Source: an uncultured Christensenellaceae bacterium | GTDB taxonomy: Bacteria > Bacillota > Clostridia > Christensenellales > UBA3700 | Assembly: GCA_910588545.1 (NCBI GenBank) | Contig: CAJUOU010000007.1 | Coordinates: forward strand, 1 to 48,648 | DNA length: 48,648 bases | Reading direction: 5' to 3' | In this document: positions 16,631 through 26,152 of the stretch, in pieces | Position numbering within the stretch: position 1 is the stretch's first letter | How the letters are laid out: the number at the start of each line of letters is the position of its first letter | Program-made: the position numbers and the translations under genes | Notes under the pieces: generated by a model | Database searches by the model: none | Told to the model about the DNA's origin: nothing | Seen by the model: only the letters and a program-made list of their open reading frames with translations

Positions 16631-18577
16631 ATGGCAAAGATTATTCGCAAAGTAGGAAGAATATTTTTTCCGATAGTCATTTCCATTCTACTTGTAGTAG
16701 GGTGTGCATTTGCAATTAATAATGTGGCTATAGATAAAAATGACAATTCCCAAAATTTAAATAATCAAAACAACGAAAGTGCAGTAGCAGACTCTGCATC
16801 GACTTTTGAGCTATCAGGCACAAACACGCAAATGGCGACAAAATGGTCGGAAGCAATCAATTATGCCTATTCAAATAAAGGAACTAACGTTACAGTCAAA
16901 CTTTTAAACGATTGGAACGCCCCTACAACAGGCGACCATGACTTTGGAACAGGTTCCGCTTTTGGCAATGAATCTCATTCATTGTACATTTATGATGGCA
17001 TGACCGTGACTTTGGATTTAAACGGGCATTCAATAAATAGAGGTCTGACTAAGGAAACCGCCAATCTGATGGGACGTGTAATCACAGTAGATACAAATAG
17101 CACACTTTCCATTAAGGACAGTTCCTACAACTCTACTCTTGCAAAAAGTACAGCTCCCGAAAACTTATCTAGTTTGCCGTTTGGCAAAATTAAGGGCGGG
17201 GCAAACAATAAGGCAAATAGCGGAGATAAAATGGGTGGCGGAATAACAGTCAAATCCAACGCTACACTTAATTTTTACGGTGGCATAGTAACAAACAATT
17301 ATTGTCGAGGTAACGGAGGAGGAATTTTTGTTACGGGCGGTGCAAAACTTAACTTTTATGACGGAATAGTTTGCAATAATTTTTCGGATGATAATGGCGC
17401 AAGTATTTACACTAGCCAAGCCACTGCAAATATATATGACGGTATTGTTTCAAACAACAATTCACACCGTACGGCAGGATTACGCGCATTTAATAGGGCT
17501 ACTCTAAATATTTTTGGCGGAATAATTACCAATAATACTTCGTGTATTGAAGGCAACGATGTTTGGTCCCAATCAACACATGCAGGCGGAATTTCGTTGT
17601 CAAGTAGCTCAATTTTAAATTTAAGCGGCGGCACAATAAAGAATAACAAACATGCAACCAACGGAGTGGGCGGAATAATGGTTGAAACAATAGATTGTTT
17701 CATCAATATCTCAGGCAATCCACAAGTTTATGACAACACAAATGCTGAAAATACAAAAAGCGGAATTCATTTTGCTAAAAATTATAAAATAAGGATAGAC
17801 GGCAAGCTGGAAAAAGATGAAAAATCCGCAAAAATTGCAGTAAATTTTGCGTATGACTATGATATATTCAGTCCATTTACAGTGGGTTATAGTTATTACG
17901 GAAATAAAAATATGCCTCCTAGTAAATACTTTTTGTCTTATAATGAGAACGAAAGTTTTGTAGCTAAGAATGACGAAGTTGTTCTTAGCAGAGCAACAAC
18001 ATCTATTTATGATTATATTTACCTTGATAGCAACAACGAACGTCAAAACTACAAAGACAATGACAAATTACACGGATACAATGATAGTAGTTTAAATATA
18101 GAAAACGGCACGGCAAAATATATTTTAGGCAGTATTTCTCCAAACACTTCGATAAGTGAATTTGTAAACAACTTAGAGGGATTGGGTATTGATAAATACA
18201 ATATGGGATTGTTTAATAGCAAAGGAACATTACTTTACGACTCCGGCTCTGCAATGGGAATAGCACCCGAGCTTTTAAATAACGGAAAGGAGCTAGCAGT
18301 AGGAACAGGTTGGTATCTTAAGTACAATGTAAAACCGGGAGTAACGGAAACAATATATCTGTCGGTATTAGGGGATGTAAATGGAGACGGAAGATTGAGT
18401 GCAAGCGATGTATCATACCTAAGACAGATAGCAAATGACAAGGCATTGTACGAAAGTTTAAGTTTGGAAAAGAAGTTAGCATGTACAATAATTAACAAAG
18501 GCGAAGTGACAACAGCGGATGCCGAGATAGTTAAAAACGTGATAGAAAAAATATTCGATATAAATATTTTCTTTTAA
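16631..18577 (+). CDS. Secreted beta-helix protein with C-terminal dockerin
   Basis: A 648-residue exported protein. The signal peptide is MAKIIRKVGR plus a hydrophobic stretch with a possible lipobox VVGC; cleavage after AFA is the alternative. Residues about 190-380 hold repeats such as GGGITVKSNATLNFYGGIV and FYDGIV.NN of a right-handed parallel beta-helix. The C-terminus (about 580-645) is a type I dockerin: the first Ca-binding half reads LGDVNGDGRLSASDVSYLRQ and the second INKGEVTTADAEIVKNVI, where the Ca ligands are partly replaced. Dockerins bind cohesins on scaffold or wall proteins. No enzyme motif is visible, so it may be a structural or binding protein. Its promoter lies in a region shared with a divergent small RNA. 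Confidence 0.88.
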   Translation: MAKIIRKVGRIFFPIVISILLVVGCAFAINNVAIDKNDNSQNLNNQNNESAVADSASTFELSGTNTQMATKWSEAINYAYSNKGTNVTVKLLNDWNAPTTGDHDFGTGSAFGNESHSLYIYDGMTVTLDLNGHSINRGLTKETANLMGRVITVDTNSTLSIKDSSYNSTLAKSTAPENLSSLPFGKIKGGANNKANSGDKMGGGITVKSNATLNFYGGIVTNNYCRGNGGGIFVTGGAKLNFYDGIVCNNFSDDNGASIYTSQATANIYDGIVSNNNSHRTAGLRAFNRATLNIFGGIITNNTSCIEGNDVWSQSTHAGGISLSSSSILNLSGGTIKNNKHATNGVGGIMVETIDCFINISGNPQVYDNTNAENTKSGIHFAKNYKIRIDGKLEKDEKSAKIAVNFAYDYDIFSPFTVGYSYYGNKNMPPSKYFLSYNENESFVAKNDEVVLSRATTSIYDYIYLDSNNERQNYKDNDKLHGYNDSSLNIENGTAKYILGSISPNTSISEFVNNLEGLGIDKYNMGLFNSKGTLLYDSGSAMGIAPELLNNGKELAVGTGWYLKYNVKPGVTETIYLSVLGDVNGDGRLSASDVSYLRQIANDKALYESLSLEKKLACTIINKGEVTTADAEIVKNVIEKIFDINIFF

Positions 18578-18586
18578 ATCAAAACA

Positions 18587-18620
18587 AAAACAAGGTCAAA
18601 TTTATGACCTTGTTTTGTTT
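18587..18620 (+). terminator. Terminator after the dockerin gene
   Basis: AAAACAAGGTCA (18587-18598) pairs exactly with TGACCTTGTTTT (18605-18616), then a T-rich stretch. Confidence 0.9.
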
Positions 18621-18641
18621 TAGTCAATAGGTTATCTTGTC

Positions 18642-18669
18642 AAAAAGAGACGGAAATACGTCTCTTTTT
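18642..18669 (-). terminator. Terminator after the large membrane protein gene
   Basis: AAAAAGAGACG (18642-18652) pairs exactly with CGTCTCTTTTT (18659-18669). It faces the minus-strand gene ending at 18681 and works in both directions. Confidence 0.85.
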
Positions 18670-18680
18670 ATTTTTCAATA

Positions 18681-20447
18681 TCAACTGTTTTTGGTAACGC
18701 TGATAACTTCGGTAACTGCACCGCCGTCAATCCTTATCTTAACAGTATCGTTTACACTTGCTTTTAACAGTTGTTTTGCGCCCTTTGTTTTTATCGATAT
18801 CTCATAATCAACACCATCTACTGTAATAAAGAAATAAGTATTTCCGTCCTGCATGTATGCTGTTATAAACGACAAACTACCCTCTTTTTCTTCCCCATTA
18901 GGTACAACAGGTTTATCTACTATGTCGCCTTTTATCTTTTCCAAATATTTTTCTTTTGCAATTTCAGGCGTGATACCCGCAGCAAGCTTACTTGTATAAT
19001 CTTGTACATTTACATAAGCATACATTTTAATATTGCCTGCATTATCCTTTAGTGCCATATAAAAAGTAGGAACACCGCTAAAGTTAATCAATGTTGGGAA
19101 AGATGCATAATATCCAGCCGCAGCTGCCTCTTGAATACCTTGTGCAGACTTTCTTGCCGCTTGCTCTGTCGCTCCAACCATATTATACATTACAGTTTGT
19201 TTTGTTCTTAAATCCGACAACACCATACCGATAATAGCGCTGTCTTCCGACTTAGCGGTAATACCTGTAGTAATGTAAAATCTGCCATTATTGTAAACAT
19301 AGTTGTAACCGTCAGTAGTATTGTTTACTTCTTCTTTTGCAAACCAAGTATTAAAATAACCATGCGAATATTCGCCCCAATAGTTAAGTTGCTTCAAAAT
19401 CATACTATGAGATTGAACATTGTCAACCCAATCGGGAACTTTGTCCAAAGCATAACTTTTGCACTCACCGTTTGTCGCGTTCATAATTAGCAAACCGGTA
19501 GCCTCGTCACCGCTTGTTATACCAAACTTCTTCTTATAAATAACTTGAGTATAGTAAGGTACTCCATCATCATCAAGCTCAAAGCTAAGCTCATTTTCAC
19601 GCAAAGCACCCATGTTTGAAAAGTACATTTGTCTTTCCGCATCATGCCATAAGTATGCACCGGGAGTGTATTTTAAATTATGAGTAGTTACAAGCTCCGC
19701 TCTTGCATTTGCATCTGTTTGAGTTGCATCCACTATTACATATCCCGGTGTACCTGTTTTGGAAGAACTAGTCCATTGGAAAAATCCTTTTGGCTCTAAT
19801 GCTCCAACCCAATACAAACTCTCTTTATAATGTATCAAAGTGTAATCGTTTACCTCAAATTGGCTCGCATAACCACCGCTGCTTTGTCCCAAAACTTTTT
19901 CGCCAAGTAATGAGGCAAAGTATTTATCAATTATTGCAACTTGCATATCGCCGTCATAAAAGTCGTCAACTTCTTCCGTAAACTCCTTAAAAGGCTCCTC
20001 GGCAGTACCCGACTTGGTATCAACACTTATCATTGTGTTGTATGACTTTGCCATAAACATTGGTGTTGTAAATATAGCAAGGCAAATACAAACTACAATA
20101 AGCACAGTTGCTATGCCTGCCGGGATTTGCCATCCCCAATGCACCTTTTTCAAGCTCTCTTTTTTTGTATATCCCTCTTTTCTATTTTTGATGAAAAATA
20201 CAAAAAATGGAATTGACCAAAGCAATAACAAAATGATAATAAATGCTCTTAGTCCTACATTGTAGATTGAAAATGAAATCAAACTAAAATAAATTTGCCA
20301 AAAAATCAATACGGCAGTAAATACACCTAAGATAATCAAAGCCGTTTTAAACTTTATTTTTGACAATTTACCCATAACATTTTCCAATGGATTACGTTTA
20401 TGTTTAGGGTTGTGATTCGGCTCATTGCCGATAATAGGTTTTGACAT
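18681..20447 (-). CDS. Large membrane-anchored extracellular protein of unknown function
   Basis: A 588-residue protein not recognised by me. It has a hydrophilic start rich in Asn/Lys/Pro (residues 1-32), two membrane helices (about 33-55 and 63-85), a basic loop, a third helix (about 110-133), and then about 450 residues without further helices. The long domain begins MISVDTKSGTAEEPFKEF and is probably extracellular. It is rich in aromatic and Gly residues, with motifs like GYNYVYNNGRFYITTGI. The C-terminal 80 residues form a separate small beta-rich unit after a PVVPNGEEKEG linker. No catalytic motif is apparent. It is monocistronic, with promoter TTGACT-N17-TACAAT at 20512-20540. Confidence 0.7.
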   Translation of the reverse strand: MSKPIIGNEPNHNPKHKRNPLENVMGKLSKIKFKTALIILGVFTAVLIFWQIYFSLISFSIYNVGLRAFIIILLLLWSIPFFVFFIKNRKEGYTKKESLKKVHWGWQIPAGIATVLIVVCICLAIFTTPMFMAKSYNTMISVDTKSGTAEEPFKEFTEEVDDFYDGDMQVAIIDKYFASLLGEKVLGQSSGGYASQFEVNDYTLIHYKESLYWVGALEPKGFFQWTSSSKTGTPGYVIVDATQTDANARAELVTTHNLKYTPGAYLWHDAERQMYFSNMGALRENELSFELDDDGVPYYTQVIYKKKFGITSGDEATGLLIMNATNGECKSYALDKVPDWVDNVQSHSMILKQLNYWGEYSHGYFNTWFAKEEVNNTTDGYNYVYNNGRFYITTGITAKSEDSAIIGMVLSDLRTKQTVMYNMVGATEQAARKSAQGIQEAAAAGYYASFPTLINFSGVPTFYMALKDNAGNIKMYAYVNVQDYTSKLAAGITPEIAKEKYLEKIKGDIVDKPVVPNGEEKEGSLSFITAYMQDGNTYFFITVDGVDYEISIKTKGAKQLLKASVNDTVKIRIDGGAVTEVISVTKNS

Positions 20448-20511
20448 AAAATTCTCCTTATATTTTATTCACAACACAGTAAATATCACTTGTGTTGCTA
20501 AATACTTATTT

Positions 20512-20540
20512 ATTGTACTACTTTTTTTATAATAAGTCAA
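20512..20540 (-). promoter_or_regulatory. Promoter of the large membrane protein gene
   Basis: On the minus strand TTGACT (20535-20540), 17-bp spacer, TACAAT (20512-20517). Confidence 0.65.
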
Positions 20541-20661
20541 ATGTATATTTTTTTATACTATTCCATATATAACGAAAAAAGTAGAAAGTCTGTTCAATTT
20601 ATTTTATAGTGCACTACTTACAAAAATCAAACTATTTATATTTTAACAAAAACCAATTTTA

Positions 20662-21792
20662 TTAATAAACTATTTTTGCAAGTATTCCTTTTAATTTTGC
20701 AAGCAATATTCCGTAATTCGTAATAGGCAAATTATATTTTTCACATTTTTGTATCCTTGCTAGCATAAATTGCCTGTTTTGAGTGCACCCGCCGCAATGG
20801 ACAACCAATTTGAATTGCGACCAATCTTTAGGCTCATCTTTTCCTCGCACAATTTCAAACACAAGGTTTTTACCCGTGTATTTTTTAAGCAAACTCGGTA
20901 TAAGCACACTTCCTATATCTTTGTGAGAAAGAGTATGGCTACATGCCTCCATAATCAATATTTTGTCGCCGTCCGACAAACTATCTATACTGTTTGCACC
21001 ATTTACAAAAACATTTATATCCCCATTCTTTTTAGCAAACAAAACGGAAAAACTAGTGATTGGCACAATTCCGCCCGCAATGTTATAAACATAGTCAAAT
21101 ACAGAGGAGTCGGTAATAACTAGGCTTATGTCATTTTTGAACTTTTCAAACATATCGCCAAAATTTTCTTTTTTTGCAATTATAGGTACACCACCTTTAT
21201 CCATAATTGCCCTTATAACTATAGATTGAGGCAAAATCAATCTTCCGTTTGGTGCGCCATCGTCTTGAGGCATGCACAAAAGCACATTATCGCAGGCATT
21301 TACTAAATCTCCCAAAATATCAATTTCCGTTACACTGCTTAATTGCTTTATCATTTGTATTATAGCATTTGCGCCTTGTTCGCAAGCAACATCAATCCAC
21401 AACTCATTATTTTTGGTTTTTACTTGTGCTGCGCCTATAACGTTATGGCATAATATATATTTTTTGTTTCGCTCAGCGCATTTTTCAATCCAAATTTTAT
21501 CTAGCTTATCAAATTCTTCTTTACATACTATGAGTGCAATGTCGGACATATCAAACGCTTTTTGCACACCTGCAAGCCTTTGTCCTGCAAGCAATCCGTC
21601 GTCATCATATCCCGCACAGTCAATCAACTGCACCCTGCCTATGCCGTCTATTTCGGTCATTTTACTTACGCAGTCGGAAGTACTGCCCCGCATGTCGGAA
21701 ACAATACTGACATTCTCCTTAGCCATACTATTGACCAAGGTAGATTTACCGCTATTTATTTTTCCAAAAATGCCAACAACCAATTTATCCAT
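20662..21792 (-). CDS. hydF: [FeFe]-hydrogenase maturation GTPase/scaffold
   Basis: HydF is the scaffold on which HydE and HydG build the 2Fe subcluster before transfer to hydrogenase. It has 376 residues. The N-terminal GTPase domain has Walker A GKINSGKST (residues 10-18) and G3 DCAGYDD. The C-terminal cluster-binding ligands are visible as CSH (in EACSHT) and HCGGC (in VVHCGGCTQNR), the CxH...HCxxC pattern. It lies 36 bp after hydG; the three maturases read in the order E, G, F. The hydrogenase itself is not in the window. Confidence 0.95.
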   Translation of the reverse strand: MDKLVVGIFGKINSGKSTLVNSMAKENVSIVSDMRGSTSDCVSKMTEIDGIGRVQLIDCAGYDDDGLLAGQRLAGVQKAFDMSDIALIVCKEEFDKLDKIWIEKCAERNKKYILCHNVIGAAQVKTKNNELWIDVACEQGANAIIQMIKQLSSVTEIDILGDLVNACDNVLLCMPQDDGAPNGRLILPQSIVIRAIMDKGGVPIIAKKENFGDMFEKFKNDISLVITDSSVFDYVYNIAGGIVPITSFSVLFAKKNGDINVFVNGANSIDSLSDGDKILIMEACSHTLSHKDIGSVLIPSLLKKYTGKNLVFEIVRGKDEPKDWSQFKLVVHCGGCTQNRQFMLARIQKCEKYNLPITNYGILLAKLKGILAKIVY

Positions 21793-21828
21793 ATTTATAC
21801 CAAATATCCTCGTGAAAATCGAGGTTAA

Positions 21829-23244
21829 TTACAATCTAAAGTCCCTTTTTCCGTTTTTTATTGCTGTCAAATTTTCTTTTACCAACAACTTTACTTTATC
21901 GTTTTTTATATTTTCCAATTCTTTTTCTATCACTTTAAAACCTATTTGTTTTGTATCCTCTTTTGCATAATCATATAAATATTCCGCCAAAGTCAAAAGT
22001 GCATTAGGTTGACATACATTGGCAATCGCACCGCTTTTTACAAGACGCATGAATCTATCGCCCGTCCTCCCCTCACGATAACAAGCGGTACAAAAACTTG
22101 GGATATATCCAAGTGACAACAACCAATTTACCACTTCGTCAAGTGTCCTGTTGTCCGCAATCTCAAATTGACTGCTATCCCCGTCACATTCCTTTTCACA
22201 ATATCCGCCAACGCTTGTTTTTGACCCACCGCTTAGTTGTGTTACGCCTACTTCAAGCAATCTTTCGCGTACCTTTATTTGCTCCCTTGTGGAAATAATA
22301 AGTCCTGTATACGGAACGGCTATCCTTAATATTGCAACAAGTTTTGCAAACTTTTCATCAGTCAAACCTTGTTCGAAATCTTTAATATCGATATCATCCG
22401 CCGGCCGCATACGTGGCAAACTTATTGTGTGCGGACCTACCCCAAAAACTTGCTCCAAATGTTCCTTGTGCATAAGCAAGCCGACAAGCTCGTACTTGTA
22501 ATTGTCAAGCCCGAACAATACACCTACGCCTACATCGTCAATACCGCCCTGCATAGCCCTGTCCATAGCCTCTGTATGATAATCATAGTCGCTTTTAGGC
22601 CCTACAGGATGAAGTTTTTTATAATTTTCTTTATTATAAGTTTCCTGAAACAAAATATATGTTCCTATTTTAGCATCTTTCAATTTTTTATAATTTTCCA
22701 CGCTTGTGGCGGCAATGTTCACATTTACTCGTCTTATCGCACCATTTTTGTGGTTTATGCCGTAAATATTCTCAATACACTCCAAAATATACTCTATCGG
22801 ATTGATTGTCGGGTGTTCCCCTGCCTCGATTGCAAGACGTTTGTGTCCCATATCCTGCAGCGCTACTACTTCACGAGTCAAATTTTCTCCCTGTAATTTT
22901 TTACGTGGAATATTTTTATTTTTTATATGATAAGGGCAATATACGCAGCTGTTCACACAGTAATTTGACAAATAAAGGGGGGCGAACATAACTATACGAT
23001 TGCCGTAAAACTTATTTTTGATTGCTTTTGCAAGCTCAAAAATTTTATTTTCTATATCCTTATCAGTGCTTTCCAATAAGGTGATTGCCTCGCGGTGAGT
23101 CAACCCCTCAAAGTTTGCGGCTTTAGTAATTATTTCGTTTAAATAACTTTTATCATTGCAATTATCTATTGCAAACTGCAATGACTGCAAAATCTCGTCA
23201 TTGCAAATAAATTCTTCCGCTTTTGCGCTTTTTACATTGTACAT
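21829..23244 (-). CDS. hydG: [FeFe]-hydrogenase maturase, tyrosine lyase
   Basis: Radical SAM enzyme that cleaves tyrosine to give the CO and CN ligands of the H-cluster. It has 471 residues, the family norm. The radical SAM triad is CVNSCVYCPY (CxxxCxxC). The auxiliary-cluster motif CTACYREGRTGDRFM is near residues 385-400, a HydG hallmark that separates it from ThiH. A GTG start at 23250 is possible, but AAAGGAG is spaced for the ATG at 23244. It starts 10 bp after hydE. Confidence 0.96.
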   Translation of the reverse strand: MYNVKSAKAEEFICNDEILQSLQFAIDNCNDKSYLNEIITKAANFEGLTHREAITLLESTDKDIENKIFELAKAIKNKFYGNRIVMFAPLYLSNYCVNSCVYCPYHIKNKNIPRKKLQGENLTREVVALQDMGHKRLAIEAGEHPTINPIEYILECIENIYGINHKNGAIRRVNVNIAATSVENYKKLKDAKIGTYILFQETYNKENYKKLHPVGPKSDYDYHTEAMDRAMQGGIDDVGVGVLFGLDNYKYELVGLLMHKEHLEQVFGVGPHTISLPRMRPADDIDIKDFEQGLTDEKFAKLVAILRIAVPYTGLIISTREQIKVRERLLEVGVTQLSGGSKTSVGGYCEKECDGDSSQFEIADNRTLDEVVNWLLSLGYIPSFCTACYREGRTGDRFMRLVKSGAIANVCQPNALLTLAEYLYDYAKEDTKQIGFKVIEKELENIKNDKVKLLVKENLTAIKNGKRDFRL

Positions 23245-23254
23245 AGCCACTCCT

Positions 23255-24190
23255 TTAAATAGGCTTTCTTCCTATATTTATCAAATCGTAAACCAATTTT
23301 TCTCTATCTTTTTGCATATCCGTCAAACTGTGCTTTTTTGGGTAAATACAATAATTATCCGCAAATACATTTGGCGTAATGTTTTGCATTATAACATTTG
23401 CGCCGCCACCAAACAACTCATATTTATCCCCAAACTCTCCTACCGATGTAGTTATAGGGATATTGCACTTTGGCAATAAAATTCTTGTAATGGCAACACA
23501 CTTTTTTGTCAGTTGCACACTACCGCACGGCAAAGCTCTTAACGGTGTATCTTTATGCGGTATAAACACTCCAATCCCTGCCATATCGCACTGCAATTTT
23601 TCAAGCAACGCCAAATTTTGAGCAACGCTATCCAAGTTTTCATTTGGCAGTCCTACCAAAAAACCACTGCCGACTTCATACCCAAGCTCTTTTATCGCAC
23701 GTAAACAATCAAGCCTGCCATCCAAAGTATATCCTTTATGCAGCTTACTATAAATTTGTTTATCCGCAGTTTCAAACTTAAGCAAATACCTTTTTGCACC
23801 TGCCTCCTTAAGCGTTTTTAAATGCTTGTAGTCTAATTCCCCAAGGCTTAATGTAACGGTTGTGCCGTAATTACTAAGGTTATTTACCACTTCTGCAAGC
23901 TTATCTATATGGTAAAAATTATTTTCGCCAGACTGAATTACCAAAGTTTTATATCCCAAATCAAATGATTTTTTACCTAAAATTTCAATTTCTTGCATAG
24001 TCATTGCGTATCTTGTTAAATTTTCATTTTCCGCTCTAAGCCCGCAATAATCGCAATTCCTATAACAAATATTGGATATTTCAAGCAACGCTCTTATGTG
24101 GATAACATCCCCGACATTATCCTCCCTGACTTTATCTGCAATTTTATACAATTCCGATAAATCACTATCGAGTAATTTGCGTATTTTCAT
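23255..24190 (-). CDS. hydE: [FeFe]-hydrogenase maturase, radical SAM
   Basis: Radical SAM protein that helps build the dithiomethylamine-bridged diiron unit. It has 311 residues, slightly short of the usual 340-350. The N-terminal CYRNCDYCGLR carries the CxxxCxxC triad. Downstream IQSGENN and GFLVGLPNENLDSVAQNL match the HydE/BioB-type barrel. It is upstream of hydG and hydF in one operon. HydE resembles PylB and BioB, but the hydG and hydF neighbours settle the call. Confidence 0.93.
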   Translation of the reverse strand: MKIRKLLDSDLSELYKIADKVREDNVGDVIHIRALLEISNICYRNCDYCGLRAENENLTRYAMTMQEIEILGKKSFDLGYKTLVIQSGENNFYHIDKLAEVVNNLSNYGTTVTLSLGELDYKHLKTLKEAGAKRYLLKFETADKQIYSKLHKGYTLDGRLDCLRAIKELGYEVGSGFLVGLPNENLDSVAQNLALLEKLQCDMAGIGVFIPHKDTPLRALPCGSVQLTKKCVAITRILLPKCNIPITTSVGEFGDKYELFGGGANVIMQNITPNVFADNYCIYPKKHSLTDMQKDREKLVYDLINIGRKPI

Positions 24191-24256
24191 AAAAACCTTT
24201 CAAAAATCGATATTATACTTATATTTCCGCCTATCTAGTCAAGCCATTTACTTTTG

Positions 24257-24931
24257 TTAATCATTTAATTTTGCTGCTAGTCTAAAAATAGGTTTGCCGA
24301 TTCCGCTAAAATATTTTTCGTATTCGGTCATCACTTCGTTTTCAATTTTGCTATTGTGCAAATCGCAACTTATGTCAAAAAGTCCAAACCCGAACTGAGA
24401 TAGTTGTTCCACCGAATACTCAAACATTTGCGGACTGTCCGTCTTTTGTATTATATCCCCGTCCTTTGTCAGCAATTTTTGGTATATGCTTAAAAATCTT
24501 GGATTAGTAAGTCTTTGATTGGCATACTTTTGTTTTGGCCAAGGACAGGAAAAATTTAAAAAAATCCTTGATATACTGTTAGCCTTTATATAGTAGCACA
24601 AGTTCGCAGCATCACAATTTAAAAACTTAACATTTTGTAATCCTAGCTGCAAAGCTTTTTCCATAGCACATATAAGTACATTGCTTATTCTCTCCGCTGC
24701 CAAAAAATTTATCTCGGGGTGCAAAGTTGCCATTTCGGTAATAAAGCCGCCTTTACCGCAACCTATTTCCAAAAAAGTCGGATTGTTGTTGCCAAAAACT
24801 TTACCTGTTTCTATCAAACGGAACTTTTCCTCTTCCTGCAACTTGTAAAAATCATATTGTTCATAAATGGCAAGTATATCCCCACAATCAAGTATCCTGT
24901 TTTCCAAATTTTTCTTTTTCCTGAGTCTCAT
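24257..24931 (-). CDS. trmB: tRNA (guanine-N7)-methyltransferase
   Basis: Methylates G46 of tRNA using SAM. It has 224 residues, family size. Motif I FLEIGCGKGGFITEMA binds SAM, followed by NFLAAERI and the TrmB-specific FLNFSCPWPKQKYANQRL, where the family typically has NFSDPWPKKRH; the Asp is replaced by Cys here. An in-frame ATG at 24961 adds ten residues, but the family N-terminus MRLRKKKNLENR starts at 24931 behind AAAAGG, so that start is used. It lies 66 bp before hydE and could be the first gene of that operon. Confidence 0.9.
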   Translation of the reverse strand: MRLRKKKNLENRILDCGDILAIYEQYDFYKLQEEEKFRLIETGKVFGNNNPTFLEIGCGKGGFITEMATLHPEINFLAAERISNVLICAMEKALQLGLQNVKFLNCDAANLCYYIKANSISRIFLNFSCPWPKQKYANQRLTNPRFLSIYQKLLTKDGDIIQKTDSPQMFEYSVEQLSQFGFGLFDISCDLHNSKIENEVMTEYEKYFSGIGKPIFRLAAKLND

Positions 24932-25031
24932 AAAAAACCTTTTCTCTTTTATTTTTAACATTTAAAGTATACCACAATACCACCGCAGTGTCCACATATT
25001 TTTACTTTAAAATAATTTTGCTTATTCTTGT

Positions 25032-25060
25032 TTGATTTTTTTATTGGGTTGTGCTAAAAT
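25032..25060 (+). promoter_or_regulatory. Promoter of the hydroxyacid dehydrogenase gene
   Basis: TTGATT (25032-25037), 17-bp spacer, TAAAAT (25055-25060), 40 bp before the ATG. Confidence 0.65.
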
Positions 25061-25099
25061 ATTTTAAGAAATTATACAGTTAAACAAAAGGAAAAAGCG

Positions 25100-26047
25100 A
25101 TGAAAATTGTTATTTTAGACGGTTACCCTGCTACCCGTGGCGATTACGACTATGATTTTTTAAAAAAATACGGCGAAGTTGTGTGCTATCCAAGGACTCC
25201 TTACGAGCTAATTGCAGAGCGCGCAAAAGATGCGGATGTTGTACTTGCCAATAAGATTGTTATCGACAAACCTATTTTTGACAAGTTGCCAAAACTTAAA
25301 ATGATTGCAATGCTTGCAACAGGATATAATTCCATAGATATAAAAACCGCAAAAGAAAGAGGGATTTACGTTTGCAATATCCCAAAATATTCCTCCCCGT
25401 CTGTTGCTCAATTTACTATTGCATTGCTGCTTGAAATTACAAATCAAGTCGGTCTGCACAATGACAGCGTTAAAGCGGGCGAATGGGCAAACTGTCCTGA
25501 CTTTTGCTATAACAAAACCAAACAAATAGAGCTTTTAGGCAAAACGATAGGTTTGATTGGTTACGGAGATATTGCAAAACAAGTAGCAGTTATTGCAAAA
25601 GCTTTTGGTATGAAAGTGCTTGGCTACAGAAGAAGTGGGGGCAATGACCCTAATGCCGAAATCGTATCGCTTGACTACTTACTAAAAAATAGCGATATAA
25701 TTTCCTTACACTGCCCTTTAAACAACGAGAGCGACAAGCTTATTTGCAATCGCACTATCGAAAAAATGAAAGACGGAGTAATAATTATCAACACTGCACG
25801 CGGAGGATTGGTTAACGAGGTAGAACTTGCCGAAAATTTGAAAAACGGAAAAGTTTTGGCTTACGGCGGGGATGTGCTTACAAAAGAGCCACCCGAAAAA
25901 GATAATCCTTTATTTAGTTGTCCTAATGCTTTTATCACTCCTCATCTTGCTTGGGCAACTGTGGAAGCCCGCGGCAGATTGATGGAAATTATGGAAAGCA
26001 ACATAGCAGGTTTTGCAAACGGCAAAGTTATAAATAACGTTTGGTAA
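25100..26047 (+). CDS. D-isomer 2-hydroxyacid dehydrogenase, glycerate dehydrogenase-like
   Basis: A 315-residue NAD-dependent dehydrogenase that interconverts 2-oxoacids and D-2-hydroxyacids. The NAD-binding motif is LIGYGDIAKQVA. The catalytic set is Arg in NTARGGLVN, Glu in LTKEPP and His in TPHLAW. The GYNSIDI and PKYSSPSVAQFTIALLLE segments are closest to the glycerate/hydroxypyruvate reductase type. The exact substrate cannot be fixed by sequence alone. It is a single gene with its own promoter. Confidence 0.88.
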   Translation: MKIVILDGYPATRGDYDYDFLKKYGEVVCYPRTPYELIAERAKDADVVLANKIVIDKPIFDKLPKLKMIAMLATGYNSIDIKTAKERGIYVCNIPKYSSPSVAQFTIALLLEITNQVGLHNDSVKAGEWANCPDFCYNKTKQIELLGKTIGLIGYGDIAKQVAVIAKAFGMKVLGYRRSGGNDPNAEIVSLDYLLKNSDIISLHCPLNNESDKLICNRTIEKMKDGVIIINTARGGLVNEVELAENLKNGKVLAYGGDVLTKEPPEKDNPLFSCPNAFITPHLAWATVEARGRLMEIMESNIAGFANGKVINNVW

Positions 26048-26119
26048 TATAAAACCACTTACATTTGATTGCTGTTTAGTAATTATTTTAAAATACAAAA
26101 AATTTACTAAATAAGCATA

Positions 26120-26152
26120 AAAAAATCTCTGACTATTCAGAGATTTTTTTGT
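26120..26152. terminator. Bidirectional terminator overlapping the end of the ECF S gene
   Basis: AAAATCTCTGA pairs with TCAGAGATTTT around a CTAT loop, with A and T runs outside. It serves the rightward dehydrogenase gene and the leftward ECF operon, whose last codons and TAG stop lie within the hairpin. Confidence 0.85.
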
